The position numbers and the translations under genes were made by a program. The notes under the pieces were generated by a model. That model was not told the origin of the DNA, searched no databases, and saw only the letters and a program-made list of their open reading frames with translations. DNA of 64,000 nt from NCBI GenBank assembly GCA_030606285.1, contig JAUWGS010000003.1:124001-188000 (forward strand). The letters are read 5' to 3'. This stretch comes from Planctomycetales bacterium (lineage in GTDB: Bacteria; 4484-113). Of the stretch, positions 20,588-30,746 are shown one piece after another. How positions within the stretch are numbered: position 1 is the stretch's first letter; every line of letters begins with the position of its first letter.

Positions 20588-21316
20588 TTAATCCTCCTCG
20601 CTTACAACATCTTCCTCTGGCTCTTCTTCGGTATGCTCAACCTCCTCATCGAGCGGAGTGAGGACCTTGACCATTGCAGGTTTGATGACGCGGTCTGCGA
20701 TGCGCACGCCCTGCTGGTAGACTTCGGCGACCATTTCGACAACAACATCAGGTGAGGCTTCGGAGTGCAGCGGCTGATGCATAGATGGATTAAACGGGAC
20801 TTTGGCTTCGGATATCATCTCGATGCCGTGCTCCATGAACACTTTCATCAGCATTTCTCTGGTCTTGCGGACCCCGTCAAGGAGAGGATTCTCGCCGTGC
20901 GCGATGTCCTTGTACATGTGTTCCGCTTGAGCTAGGCTGTCGAGGACAGGCACCAGCTCGAAGATCAAGTCCTCGATGGCAAACTGCTTGTAGGTTTCGT
21001 GCTCGCTCTCCACCCGCTTCCGGTAGTTGATGAGGTCTGCTTGAGCGCGCTGCGCCAACTGCAAGTACTCGCCAGCTTCAGCACGGGCTTTCTCCAGTTC
21101 CAGGAAGACCGATGCTTCGGATTCGATGGCTGCCGGCAGATCATCTGCCTCAGGTTCGAGCGCATCTTCGTCGTCGTTTGTTACTTCGTCCGCGCCTTCG
21201 GGCATTTCGTCAGGCTCGGACTTCGGAGCGCTTTCGGCATCGGATGCGTGTTCAGTACTGTTCATGCCCTCGGCTTCCGGGTTCTCCCCATTCCCAGTTG
21301 TCATATCTTCTTTCAC
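20588..21316 (-). CDS. grpE: Nucleotide exchange factor GrpE with acidic N-terminal extension
   Basis: AQADLINYRKRVESEHETYKQFAIEDLIFELVPVLDSLAQA; VAEVYQQGVRIADRVIKPAMVKV. Confidence 0.92.
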   Translation of the reverse strand: MKEDMTTGNGENPEAEGMNSTEHASDAESAPKSEPDEMPEGADEVTNDDEDALEPEADDLPAAIESEASVFLELEKARAEAGEYLQLAQRAQADLINYRKRVESEHETYKQFAIEDLIFELVPVLDSLAQAEHMYKDIAHGENPLLDGVRKTREMLMKVFMEHGIEMISEAKVPFNPSMHQPLHSEASPDVVVEMVAEVYQQGVRIADRVIKPAMVKVLTPLDEEVEHTEEEPEEDVVSEED

Positions 21317-21369
21317 CTGTATGTTATTGGAGGTGGAGCCGGGACAGCTCGGCTCCGCCGGTAGGTGGC

Positions 21370-21804
21370 TTATTTGATGGTTACTTTCTTCGGTTTGACC
21401 TCTTCCTTCGGCAGGTTAACATCTAGCACGCCGTCTTTGTAGGCTGCGTCAATCTTGTCTGCTTGAACGGTTGCAGGGAGGTTGAAAGCCCGGTAGAACT
21501 TGCCGTAACTGCGTTCGACAAAGTGGTAATCGTACCCTCTCTCCTCCTGCTCGAACTTGCGTTTGCCGCCGACAGCCAGCCGGTTGCCATCCACTTCAAT
21601 GCAGATGTCGTCCTTATCCAATCCCGGAAGGCCAAGTTGGACCTTGAACGCGCCTTCCTCTTCTTTGATATCCACCAGGGGCGACCATTGCGTCAGCTTG
21701 GTTCTTTCGGTCGGTGTTTCGAAGAAGTCTTCGAACAGCGATTCCATCTCCCAACGTAGACTGCGCATCGGGAAGTCAGATCCATACTTCCTCAAAAGTC
21801 CCAT
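21370..21804 (-). CDS. Hsp20/alpha-crystallin family small heat shock protein
   Basis: WSPLVDIKEEEGAFKVQLGLPGLDKDDICIEVDGNRLAVGGKRK...GVLDVNLPK. Confidence 0.92.
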   Translation of the reverse strand: MGLLRKYGSDFPMRSLRWEMESLFEDFFETPTERTKLTQWSPLVDIKEEEGAFKVQLGLPGLDKDDICIEVDGNRLAVGGKRKFEQEERGYDYHFVERSYGKFYRAFNLPATVQADKIDAAYKDGVLDVNLPKEEVKPKKVTIK

Positions 21805-21852
21805 TGTTGAATACCTCCTTTTTTCAGAGAGTTACCTGATATGCGAGCGGGT

Positions 21853-23694
21853 CTAGTCGACTTCCTTGAAGTCGGCGTCAACCACGTTCTCGCCATCATC
21901 GTCCAGAGGGGTTTCAGGCTCAGGCACTGTTCCGGCCGCTGCCCCTTCACGGGCGGCTCCGGCCTCTTGATACATATACTCCGCGAGCCGGTAGCTTGCC
22001 TGCAGCAGTAGATCAGTTTTAGCCTTGATGTCTTCGACGTTTTTACTTTCCACAGCCTTCTTGAGCTCTTCAAGCGCCTGCTCGGTCGCGCGGCGGTCAG
22101 CATCGGTAATCTTGCTGCCGTGCTCGCGGAGTGTCTTCTGTGTTTGGTAAATGAGGCTGTCGGCCTTGTTGACCGCTTCGACCTCTTCGCGGCGTCTGCG
22201 GTCTTCTTGCGCGTGTGCTTCTGCGTCCCTGACCATCTGGCTGATGTCATCGTCATTGAGATTGGACGTGCCCGTGATGGTTATCTTCTGTTCCTTGTTG
22301 GTTGCCAGGTCTTTCGCGCTCACGTTGACGATACCGTTAGCGTCGATGTCGAATGTCACTTCAATCTGCGGGATGCCGCGAGGGGCCGGCGGAATACCCA
22401 CGAGGTGGAAACGCCCCAGGCTCTTGTTGTACGTAGCCATTTCGCGCTCGCCCTGCAGTACGTGAATCTCCACCTGAGTCTGGTTGTCTGCCGCTGTGGA
22501 GAAAATCTCGGCCTTGCGTGTGGGGATTGTAGTGTTGCGGGTGATCATCTTGGTGAAAACGCCGCCAAGTGTTTCGATGCCGAGGCTCAGCGGCGCCACG
22601 TCCAGGAGCAACACGTCCTTAACCTCGCCCTTGAGCACCGCGGCCTGGATGGCTGCGCCGATTGCGACGACCTCATCGGGGTTCACGTTCTTGCTTGGTT
22701 CTTTGCCGGTGAGTTGCTTAACGAGCTTCTGTACTGCGGGGATACGGGTGGAGCCGCCTACGAGGAGGATCTGATCTATATCGCCCGCGGACACGCCTGC
22801 GTCGCTCATAGCCTGCTTCACCGGCGCGACTGTCTTCTCCAGCAAATCGTCAATGAGCTCTTCGAACTTGCTCCGGGACAGCGTTGTGTCCAGGTGCTTC
22901 GGGCCGTCGGCGTCTGCGGTAATGAACGGGAGGCCAACGTCCGTGGTCATGGCGGTGGAAAGCTCGATCTTGGCCTTCTCGGCGCCTTCGCGCAAGCGCT
23001 GCATGGCACGCGGGTCCTCGCGGAGATCTATCGCTTGTTCGCGGTGGAAGTTATCCGCCAGCCATTCTGCGATGCGCTGGTCGAAGTCGTCTCCGCCGAG
23101 TTGGTTGTTGCCGCTGGTGGCTTTGACTTCGAATACGCCCTCGCCGATTTCGAGGATGGACACGTCGAACGTTCCACCACCAAGGTCGTAAACCATCACG
23201 GTCTGTTCTTTGTTGGCCTTGTCAAGGCCGTACGCCAGGGCGGCTGCGGTGGGTTCGTTGATAATGCGAAGCACTTCAAGGCCCGCAACCTTGCCCGCGT
23301 CGCGTGTTGCGCGTTTCTGAGCGTCTTCGAAATAAGCCGGTACCGTAATGACAGCCTGAGTGACCGGCTCTCCCAGATAGGACTCAGCGTCGCGTTTGAG
23401 CTTGCCCAGTATCATCGCCGAGACCTCCTGAGGCGTATAGTCTCTTCCGTCAATGGTCACCTTGAAGTTGGAGCCCATCTTCCGTTTGATGGAGGCGATT
23501 GTCCGCTCAGGATGGGTGATCAGCTGACGCTTAGCAGCGACTCCCACAATGCGTTCGCCCTCCCGGGAGACGTGGACAACCGACGGTGTCGTCCGACCTC
23601 CCTCGGAATTGGTGATGATCTTGGCCTCGCCAGCCTCCATCACCGCCAAGCACGAGTTGGTCGTACCCAGGTCTATGCCTATTACGTTGGTCAT
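21853..23694 (-). CDS. dnaK: Chaperone DnaK (Hsp70)
   Basis: [56 protein letters not shown]. Confidence 0.97.
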   Translation of the reverse strand: MTNVIGIDLGTTNSCLAVMEAGEAKIITNSEGGRTTPSVVHVSREGERIVGVAAKRQLITHPERTIASIKRKMGSNFKVTIDGRDYTPQEVSAMILGKLKRDAESYLGEPVTQAVITVPAYFEDAQKRATRDAGKVAGLEVLRIINEPTAAALAYGLDKANKEQTVMVYDLGGGTFDVSILEIGEGVFEVKATSGNNQLGGDDFDQRIAEWLADNFHREQAIDLREDPRAMQRLREGAEKAKIELSTAMTTDVGLPFITADADGPKHLDTTLSRSKFEELIDDLLEKTVAPVKQAMSDAGVSAGDIDQILLVGGSTRIPAVQKLVKQLTGKEPSKNVNPDEVVAIGAAIQAAVLKGEVKDVLLLDVAPLSLGIETLGGVFTKMITRNTTIPTRKAEIFSTAADNQTQVEIHVLQGEREMATYNKSLGRFHLVGIPPAPRGIPQIEVTFDIDANGIVNVSAKDLATNKEQKITITGTSNLNDDDISQMVRDAEAHAQEDRRRREEVEAVNKADSLIYQTQKTLREHGSKITDADRRATEQALEELKKAVESKNVEDIKAKTDLLLQASYRLAEYMYQEAGAAREGAAAGTVPEPETPLDDDGENVVDADFKEVD

Positions 23695-23727
23695 AAAATC
23701 AACCTCGTCAAGATTTCTTGGAAAATC

Positions 23728-23756
23728 ATTATACCATAGATTCGCTAATCTGCCAA
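23728..23756 (-). promoter_or_regulatory. Sigma70-type promoter for dnaK, TTGGCA-N17-TATAAT
   Basis: Minus strand: -35 TTGGCA (23756-23751), 17-nt spacer, -10 TATAAT (23733-23728), 34 bp ahead of the dnaK ATG. Confidence 0.7.
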
Positions 23757-23924
23757 ATGCGCCATTAGATAATCTCATACGGCGCGACTAAGACTATCTA
23801 CCTGGCTTTCCGAGCCATTATCGTATCTGGCGTGGATAGAAGCAGGTGTTCTCGTAAAACTCCCTAGCAATCGAACATTTCGCCCGTTTGAGCATCCTAC
23901 TTGATGCCGGGTGGAAAGCGCGAA

Positions 23925-23953
23925 TTGCATTGACCGCCTGGTCACAGTAGAAT
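23925..23953 (+). promoter_or_regulatory. Promoter TTGCAT-N17-TAGAAT for htrA-like gene
   Basis: -35 at 23925-23930, -10 at 23948-23953, start codon at 23994. Confidence 0.6.
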
Positions 23954-23993
23954 GAGTATGCAATCCTGACTGGATTTCCGGAGGTTGGCGGAA

Positions 23994-25274
23994 ATGCTTA
24001 ACATCGGCGATAGATTCTGGAAGGCTTTGGTCTTGGGGCTGATCGTCGTTCTGGTCGGCTTGGTCATATATCTTGGCCACACTACGGCGGAGCTTCGGGT
24101 CAAGGGAAGCTATCAGGCCAATTACTCGCAACCTGCTTCGTTCCGTGCGCCGCTGATGGCGGGCAATGATGTTGGCGGCAACATCTACTGGGTTGCCGAT
24201 CTGGTCGAAAAGGCGTTGCCCTTTGTCGTCAATGTCAGGACTACCACGGGGCCGGAGATCGGATCGGATGAATCGGAGGACAGCGGTCCGGGGATGTACA
24301 AGGAACTTCCAGAAGAAGACCAGGGATGGGAGAGGAGAGATTCCTTTGAATGGTTCAAGGAGCAGTTCCCCTGGCTCGATATCCCCGAACCTGAGTATAG
24401 GCAACCACTGATGCAGGGCGTTGCGAGCGGTTTCATCGTATCGGAGAAAGGACACGTGGTGACCAATGCTCACGTGGTGCAGGGAATGGATGAGATCACA
24501 ATAACGCTGAGTGACGGTCGTGAGTTCGATGCTGAACTCGTTGGGACGGACAACCTAAAGGACATTGCAGTGTTGAAGATTGACGCAAGGGATCTACCTG
24601 TTGCTCCCCTTGGCGACTCGGAAGCAGTGCGAATTGGAGAGCCGGCGGTAGCGATTGGCAGCCCGTTCGGATTGGAAGCGACAGTCACCCAGGGCATTAT
24701 CTCCACGACCGCCCGCGATCCGCGTGAACTCGCGATGGAGATGGACGCTCGTCGCGTGAAGAAGCTCATCCAGACCGACGCATCGATCAATCAGGGAAAC
24801 TCGGGTGGGCCGCTGCTCAATGCGCGGGGAGAGGTTATCGGCGTCAATCAAGCCATCCTGCCTTACGCGCGGGGAATCGGGTTTGCGATACCAATCAACG
24901 AAGTCAAGGAGACAATTGAACAAATCATCAAGGAGGGCAAGGTCAGCTATCCCGGCATAGGCGTGACGGTTCAGGATGTCACCGAGGAAAACCACGAAGA
25001 GTTCAGGATAGACGTAACCCACGGGGCATACGTGGTGCAGGTGAATGTCGGTAGTCCGGCTGACAAGGCTCACATTGAGGCTGGCGACGTAATCCTTAAA
25101 CTGGACGACGTGGAGATCCGCACTACCGACGAACTCATTACAGAGATAGACCGCCACAAAGTGGGTGACAAAGTGACTCTGCTGATAGCTCGCGGTGGCA
25201 GTAAGGACAAGCTGAAGAAAGTGGTCGTGTTACTGGGCGAGCTGGATCAGTCGGAATTCAGGCCGGGCGGATAG
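23994..25274 (+). CDS. HtrA/DegP-type trypsin-like serine protease with PDZ domain
   Basis: VVTNAHVVQGMDEITITLSDGREFDAELVGTDNLKDIAVLKI, INQGNSGGPLLN, one PDZ; N-terminal TM anchor; GGAGG SD upstream. Confidence 0.93.
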   Translation: MLNIGDRFWKALVLGLIVVLVGLVIYLGHTTAELRVKGSYQANYSQPASFRAPLMAGNDVGGNIYWVADLVEKALPFVVNVRTTTGPEIGSDESEDSGPGMYKELPEEDQGWERRDSFEWFKEQFPWLDIPEPEYRQPLMQGVASGFIVSEKGHVVTNAHVVQGMDEITITLSDGREFDAELVGTDNLKDIAVLKIDARDLPVAPLGDSEAVRIGEPAVAIGSPFGLEATVTQGIISTTARDPRELAMEMDARRVKKLIQTDASINQGNSGGPLLNARGEVIGVNQAILPYARGIGFAIPINEVKETIEQIIKEGKVSYPGIGVTVQDVTEENHEEFRIDVTHGAYVVQVNVGSPADKAHIEAGDVILKLDDVEIRTTDELITEIDRHKVGDKVTLLIARGGSKDKLKKVVVLLGELDQSEFRPGG

Positions 25275-25358
25275 GCCTAGGTGCAATGAGCGAGCCAAAG
25301 GGAAAGCTATGCTAACATATTGTTGCGCGTCCGGTGGCTCGACGGGCGCTGGTGATTG

Positions 25359-27296
25359 ATGGGAAGCAGATTTGTACAGATTGCTCTCATTCTTCTCTTC
25401 ATCGTGCTTGCCGCGGTGTTCTTCTCCCGCGTGGGGCAGATGGGGGTCGAGGAACTCTCATACACAGAGCTTATTTCGCACATTGAGTCCGGCAATGTGG
25501 CGACGCTGAGCATAAACAGCGATACCGACATAGCCGAAGGCAATTTCCTCCCGACTCGGGACACCGAAGGAAACGAGACTGTTGGAAGGTACAAGGCGAA
25601 TCTTCCGCCTGAATACACCGAAATCCTTGCGGCTTCAAAAGAGCAGGGCGTGAGTGTGGAAATCGCAAAGCCTTCAGGGCTGTCACTGCTGTTCAATCCT
25701 ACGACAATCCTCTGGATAATGATGCTCGCTCTGCCCATCGCCTTCATCTGGTTCATTTTCTCGCGCTCGGCTCAGGCTGGCGGACAGTCGCAAGCATTCA
25801 ATTTCGGCAAGTCCAAGGCGCGCATGATGAACCCAGAGAAGGCTCGCATGACCTTCAAGGACGTTGCTGGCCTGGAAGAAGTTGTGGATGAACTCCGGGA
25901 AGTGGTGGACTTCCTGAAGGACCCGGCCAAGTATCAGCGGCTGGGCGCAGAGATACCTAAGGGCGTGATACTGCTCGGCCCACCTGGATGCGGGAAGACA
26001 CTGCTGGCAAAGGCGGTTGCGGGTGAGGCTAACGTGCCGTTCTTCTTTATCAGCGGGAGTGACTTCGTCGAGATGTTCGTCGGTGTGGGCGCTGCGCGTG
26101 TGCGCGACCTGTTCGATCAGGCTAAGCGTCGTGCGCCATGCTTGGTGTTCATCGACGAGTTGGACGCAGTGGGACGTCACCGCGGGTCCGGAATTGGCGG
26201 AGGGCACGATGAGCGCGAGCAGACCCTTAACCAGTTGCTGGTGGAGCTGGATGGCTTCGAGCCGAATTCAGGCGTAATAGTGCTGGCCGCAACGAACAGG
26301 CCCGATGTCCTCGATCCCGCTCTCCTGCGCCCGGGACGCTTCGACCGTCGTGTTGTCGTTGACAGTCCCGATTCGAAGGGACGTGGGGAGATACTGAAAA
26401 TCCACCTGAAGAACAAGCCGATTGACTCCAGCGTGGATATAAAGGCCATTGCACAACGCACGCCCGGATTCTCCGGAGCGGACCTGCACAATGTGGCGAA
26501 CGAGGCCGCGCTGCTAGCCGCACGGAGAGGCTTAGACAGGATTACTATGAGCGAGCTGGCTGAGGCGACGGAGAGGGTGGTAGCGGGGCCGGAGCGTCGC
26601 AGCCGGATTATGACGGAGAAGGAAAAACTGCTAACGGCGTACCACGAGCTGGGTCACGCAGTGGTGGCCTACCGGCTACCGGGCGCGGATCTGGTGCACA
26701 AGATATCGATACTTCCCCGAGGGATGGCGTTGGGCTACGTGCTCTACCTGCCTGAAGAGGACCGGCTCAACGAGACGCGACATCAGCTACTGAACAAGAT
26801 CTGCGTGATGATGGGTGGGCGCACGGCGGAGGAAGTCATCTTCGGGGGAGACGAGATTACGACAGGTGCGCGGAATGATATTGAACATGCGACCGAGATT
26901 GCCCGAGAGATGGTGACGCGCTTCGGCATGAGTGAAAAGTTGGGGCCGCTGGCCTTCGGCAGCAAGCACCAGAACATCTTCCTGGGTAAAGCTCTGGCGG
27001 AAGACCGCAACTACTCGGAGGAAATCGCAGCGGTCATTGACGGGGAAGTAAGGCGCATCGTGAGCGAATGCCACGAGAAGGCGACGCAGATCCTCGACGA
27101 GAACCGCGCTGCGCTGGCTCATCTCAGCGAGATCCTCATTGAACGAGAAACCCTTGAAGGGCGTGAGTTTGGGGAACTCATGAAGGAGTTGGACGAGAGT
27201 TCGCCGAGTGGCGATGTGACGGGTCTCCCGGATCAGACGACCTCAGAACCCCCCTCGGATCCTCTGAGCATCGGGCTGAGCGGGAGTGGCGCGTGA
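25359..27296 (+). CDS. ftsH: ATP-dependent zinc metalloprotease FtsH
   Basis: [21 protein letters not shown] region [23 protein letters not shown] zinc motif. Confidence 0.95.
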   Translation: MGSRFVQIALILLFIVLAAVFFSRVGQMGVEELSYTELISHIESGNVATLSINSDTDIAEGNFLPTRDTEGNETVGRYKANLPPEYTEILAASKEQGVSVEIAKPSGLSLLFNPTTILWIMMLALPIAFIWFIFSRSAQAGGQSQAFNFGKSKARMMNPEKARMTFKDVAGLEEVVDELREVVDFLKDPAKYQRLGAEIPKGVILLGPPGCGKTLLAKAVAGEANVPFFFISGSDFVEMFVGVGAARVRDLFDQAKRRAPCLVFIDELDAVGRHRGSGIGGGHDEREQTLNQLLVELDGFEPNSGVIVLAATNRPDVLDPALLRPGRFDRRVVVDSPDSKGRGEILKIHLKNKPIDSSVDIKAIAQRTPGFSGADLHNVANEAALLAARRGLDRITMSELAEATERVVAGPERRSRIMTEKEKLLTAYHELGHAVVAYRLPGADLVHKISILPRGMALGYVLYLPEEDRLNETRHQLLNKICVMMGGRTAEEVIFGGDEITTGARNDIEHATEIAREMVTRFGMSEKLGPLAFGSKHQNIFLGKALAEDRNYSEEIAAVIDGEVRRIVSECHEKATQILDENRAALAHLSEILIERETLEGREFGELMKELDESSPSGDVTGLPDQTTSEPPSDPLSIGLSGSGA

Positions 27297-27880
27297 GTAA
27301 AAGGCTGATAGACGGGGAGCGTATCGCAAGGGCCGTTCGCGAGATACTTGAGGCGATTGGCGAGGATCCTGAACGCGAAGGACTCCTCGGAACGCCCGGG
27401 CGCGTTGCTCAGATGTATGAGGAGATGCTTGGTGGAGTCGAGGAGGACGGTTACGAGCTTATCCGGTCGTCGGTCTACCATGAGCGGCACGAGGAGCTCG
27501 TTCTCCTGCGCGACATAGACTTCTACTCCATTTGTGAGCACCACCTGATGCCGTTTCTGGGCAAAGCACACATCGCCTACATACCAAAAGGCACGATCTG
27601 CGGCCTGTCGAAGATAGTGCGTGCGTTTTCACATTTGTGCCGGAGGCCACAGGTGCAGGAGCGGCTGACATGGCAGATGGCGGATATGCTACAGGCGACC
27701 ATGCGCCCTCACGGGACTGCCGTGGTGCTGGAAGCGCGGCACTTGTGCATGGAACTGAGAGGGGTTAAAAAGCGGGGGAGCATTGTCACGACGTCAGCCC
27801 TTCGAGGCATATTCCACACGAACCCAGCCTCCCGAGCGGAGCTGTTTCGACTGATTCAGGGGCGCAACGAAGTACTCTAA
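27293..27880 (+). CDS. folE: GTP cyclohydrolase I
   Basis: GLLGTPGRVAQMYEEML...CEHHLMPFLGKAHIAYIP...GLSKIVR...CMELRGVKK. Confidence 0.94.
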   Translation: MSKRLIDGERIARAVREILEAIGEDPEREGLLGTPGRVAQMYEEMLGGVEEDGYELIRSSVYHERHEELVLLRDIDFYSICEHHLMPFLGKAHIAYIPKGTICGLSKIVRAFSHLCRRPQVQERLTWQMADMLQATMRPHGTAVVLEARHLCMELRGVKKRGSIVTTSALRGIFHTNPASRAELFRLIQGRNEVL

Positions 27881-27910
27881 CGCTCCTGGTGCGTGCAATA
27901 GGCTTATTAT

Positions 27911-27939
27911 TTGACTTTTGCATATCCGGTCTGTATACT
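27911..27939 (+). promoter_or_regulatory. Sigma70-type promoter TTGACT-N17-TATACT ahead of the multiheme cytochrome
   Basis: -35 at 27911-27916, 17-nt spacer, -10 at 27934-27939. Confidence 0.7.
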
Positions 27940-27982
27940 TTGGTCTTGACATCTTGGCTGACCGGCCAAGACAAACCACCTA

Positions 27983-29545
27983 TTGGAGCAGCTGATGAAG
28001 AAGATCCTTTGTCGGAGTGAGAGGGTCCTGGGAATCGTCTTACTCATCGGTTTGCTGTTGGCCTTCAGCCTGACCGCGATCGCACAGCAGCGCGGGGAGG
28101 CTCGTCCGAAGGAGTGGAAACGGCCCTGGCGGCTTCTGTTCGAGCAGAATATGGCCAAGTACGGCGTCCAGACTCCGGACGTGCCATACGTTCCCCTTCT
28201 CGACTACTCCGAATCATGCTCACTGTGCCACACTCATTACTACAAGCAATGGCAGTATTCCGCCCACGGCACCGCCTACACGGATCCGTTTTATCAGCAG
28301 GCAGCAGCGGAGTACCGGGAGTTTTACGACTTCACGGAGAAGAACATCAAGAACATGCGCCGTCTGGGCGAGCTGTGGGAAGATGACATCCTCCCTACGA
28401 GCGCCCAGATGCCAGAAAGGGTGGACTGCCTGTCCTGCCATGCTCCCGCCATCAACGCGGAGATTCAGCACAGCACCAACATGCCGCTGATTGAATTTCT
28501 GAAGGCTATGCGCGATGGGTACATTCCGCGCCTGAAGGATGTAGCGTCGGGCGATATTGATCCCACTCTTGGTGTTCGCAAGGACACCTGGCCGAACTCT
28601 GATATCGCAATCCGTGAGCAGCTGAACTACTGGCAGCGTTTGAACGACTACGTCAAGGACGGTGTGAGCTGCGATTTCTGCCACACCATCAGCCGAATGG
28701 GACTGCCGACTGACCGGACTCAAGTGAAGTTCCCTGAGCTTTACAACCACTACTACGGTCTGTCATACGAGCACAGATTCGGGCTGCAGAAGTTCGGGCC
28801 CCTGGATGAAGCGCCGACTTCAGCTCACACAATCCGCTATTCCTCCGTCTACACCGACTCTCGGATGTGCGCACCATGCCACCAAGAGGTGAATGGTTAC
28901 GGCATTATCGTGCAGGATACCTACAACGAGTGGTTGAGAAGCGACTACGCAATACCAGGCCCATCCTACAAGACGTGCCAGAACTGCCACATGCCATCCT
29001 CCGAATCTCTCGGCATGGGTCGGATGCCGCCGTCCAAGCACGGGCCGGACCGTAGGGAGTTCCATTTCCACGACTTCAGGGCTACACAACCCGATTTCCT
29101 GCGCGATGCGGCGGAACTTTCTCTCACTGCCGAACGCGAAGGAGACCTGGTTTTGGCGACGATTGAAGTCACCAATACTGGTGCGGGTCACATGCTGCCG
29201 ACCGGACTTCCGTTCCACCAGCTCGTTTTAGTTGTGCGGGTGGAAGACGCAGATGGCAGTATCGTCTTCGAGGACATACGCGTCTACGAAAAGAAGCTGG
29301 GTCGCACGTTTGACTATCGCGACGAGATACCTTACTGGGAGGCTGACTTCATCGAGTACGACACGCGCATCCCGACCGGTGAGACAGTGATGGAGGAGTA
29401 CGAGATAGACGTGTCCGGCGTGACCGGCTCAGTTTATGTAACCTCACAACTGTTCTATCGCCGGGCGAGCAAGCGATTCACCGGTGTGTACCAGCTCAGC
29501 GAACGCCCAATCGAGATGTACGGCATCGCTGAGGAAGTCTTCTAA
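27983..29545 (+). CDS. Secreted pentaheme c-type cytochrome (cytochrome c554-like family)
   Basis: Signal peptide; five CxxCH motifs (CSLCH, CLSCH, CDFCH, CAPCH, CQNCH); CxxCHxxxYxQWxxSAH pattern. Confidence 0.87.
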   Translation: MEQLMKKILCRSERVLGIVLLIGLLLAFSLTAIAQQRGEARPKEWKRPWRLLFEQNMAKYGVQTPDVPYVPLLDYSESCSLCHTHYYKQWQYSAHGTAYTDPFYQQAAAEYREFYDFTEKNIKNMRRLGELWEDDILPTSAQMPERVDCLSCHAPAINAEIQHSTNMPLIEFLKAMRDGYIPRLKDVASGDIDPTLGVRKDTWPNSDIAIREQLNYWQRLNDYVKDGVSCDFCHTISRMGLPTDRTQVKFPELYNHYYGLSYEHRFGLQKFGPLDEAPTSAHTIRYSSVYTDSRMCAPCHQEVNGYGIIVQDTYNEWLRSDYAIPGPSYKTCQNCHMPSSESLGMGRMPPSKHGPDRREFHFHDFRATQPDFLRDAAELSLTAEREGDLVLATIEVTNTGAGHMLPTGLPFHQLVLVVRVEDADGSIVFEDIRVYEKKLGRTFDYRDEIPYWEADFIEYDTRIPTGETVMEEYEIDVSGVTGSVYVTSQLFYRRASKRFTGVYQLSERPIEMYGIAEEVF

Positions 29546-29566
29546 CCCTGGGAAAGCGAACATTTT

Positions 29567-29603
29567 AGCGGGGGTTTCCACCCATGGGAGCCTCCGCTTT
29601 TTA
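29567..29603 (+). terminator. Intrinsic terminator after the cytochrome gene
   Basis: AGCGGGGGTTTCC-ACCCAT-GGGAGCCTCCGCT stem (13 pairs including G-U) followed by TTTTA. Confidence 0.75.
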
Positions 29604-29617
29604 TTAGGTGGCTGTAA

Positions 29618-30478
29618 ATGGCCCAGACCCGCAGATGGTTGGTGCGCGACAGGACGCTTGAGCTGGCACGTCCTCTGGTGATGGGGGTCCTCAACCTTAC
29701 TCCCGACTCCTTTTTCGACGGTGGCCGGCATTTCCCTGACATTCCGGGCGCTGTGTCGCACGCTGAGAAAATGTTCGACGAGGGAGCCGACATTGTGGAC
29801 ATCGGGGGGGAAAGCACGCGCCCCGGAAGCAAGCGGCTTGATGAGGAAGAGGAACTGGCGCGGGTGCTTCCGGTCATCGAGGAGCTGACAGCCCGACGGA
29901 CGGATGCCCTAATTTCAATTGACACGTACAAGGCGCGGGTGGCGGAGAAGGCGCTCGCAGACGGCGCGGCGATAGTAAATGACATTTCAGCCGGAAGAAT
30001 GGACGAAGAGTTGCTGCCTCTCATCGCTGAGAGCAGGTGCGGCTATATCCTGATGCATATGAAGGGAACACCGGATACGATGCAGGCATCGCCGAGTTAC
30101 ACCGACGTGGTCGGTGAAATCCGCGGATTCTTCCAGGAGCGTCTGGCTGCGCTGGATGCGCACAGGATTGAAAGTGAGAGCGTCGTTACGGATCCGGGAA
30201 TAGGATTCGGCAAGCGCCCCGAGGACAACCTGGCACTGATCGCACACGCGTCGAAGTTAAGAGTCAGGGACAGGCCGCTTCTCTTCGGCGTGTCCCGCAA
30301 ATCCTTCCTGGGCCACCTGCTGGGACGCGAAGCGAATGATCGGCTTCACGGCACAACTGCTGCGCACGTAGCGTTACTTCTGCAGGGGGTGGATATCCTC
30401 CGGGTCCACGATGTGGGGCCGGCAGTGGACGCAGTGAAGGTTCTACAGGCTCTGGAGGAAACAGACGATGGAGACTAG
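29618..30478 (+). CDS. folP: Dihydropteroate synthase
   Basis: VMGVLNLTPDSFFDGG, DIGGESTRPGS, DPGIGFGKRPEDN, GVSRKSFLG. Confidence 0.95.
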   Translation: MAQTRRWLVRDRTLELARPLVMGVLNLTPDSFFDGGRHFPDIPGAVSHAEKMFDEGADIVDIGGESTRPGSKRLDEEEELARVLPVIEELTARRTDALISIDTYKARVAEKALADGAAIVNDISAGRMDEELLPLIAESRCGYILMHMKGTPDTMQASPSYTDVVGEIRGFFQERLAALDAHRIESESVVTDPGIGFGKRPEDNLALIAHASKLRVRDRPLLFGVSRKSFLGHLLGREANDRLHGTTAAHVALLLQGVDILRVHDVGPAVDAVKVLQALEETDDGD

Positions 30479-30746
30479 GCGCCTCGTTGTCAGCGGCATA
30501 GTGCAGGGCGTAGGATATCGCCACTTCGTTCTCGGCCTCGTGCGGCGGCTTGATATGGCTGGCTACGTGCGAAACCTGCCTGACGGCACGGTGGAAGTAG
30601 TGGTTCAGCTTGAAGAAGAGGCGCGCCTTAAGGCGCTTGTGAATGAACTGAAGAAAGGCCCGCCGGCCTCACGTGTGGCCACTGTCAAGGTTCACGCGCT
30701 CACCGGGTTTGGCGAGGAACTGAACGGGTTCACAGTCAGACTGTAG
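30468..30746 (+). CDS. acyP: Acylphosphatase
   Basis: RLVVSGIVQGVGYRHFVLGLVRRLDMAGYVRNLPDGTVEVVVQ. Confidence 0.93.
   Translation: METRRLVVSGIVQGVGYRHFVLGLVRRLDMAGYVRNLPDGTVEVVVQLEEEARLKALVNELKKGPPASRVATVKVHALTGFGEELNGFTVRL

Noticed and set aside
22120-23739. 539-aa plus-strand ORF opposite dnaK
   Set aside because: Classic antisense dnaK artefact, long mis-annotated as NAD-specific glutamate dehydrogenase; open because of codon bias in the dnaK frame.
23695-23985. HspR HAIR (CTTGAGT-N7-ACTCAAG) or HrcA CIRCE site at dnaK
   Set aside because: Looked for both; neither is present by eye. Only non-consensus palindromes were found.
29567-29604. TRAP-controlled attenuator ahead of folP
   Set aside because: The hairpin plus T tract is a good terminator, but there is no run of (G/U)AG triplets before it, so it is treated as the cytochrome terminator.
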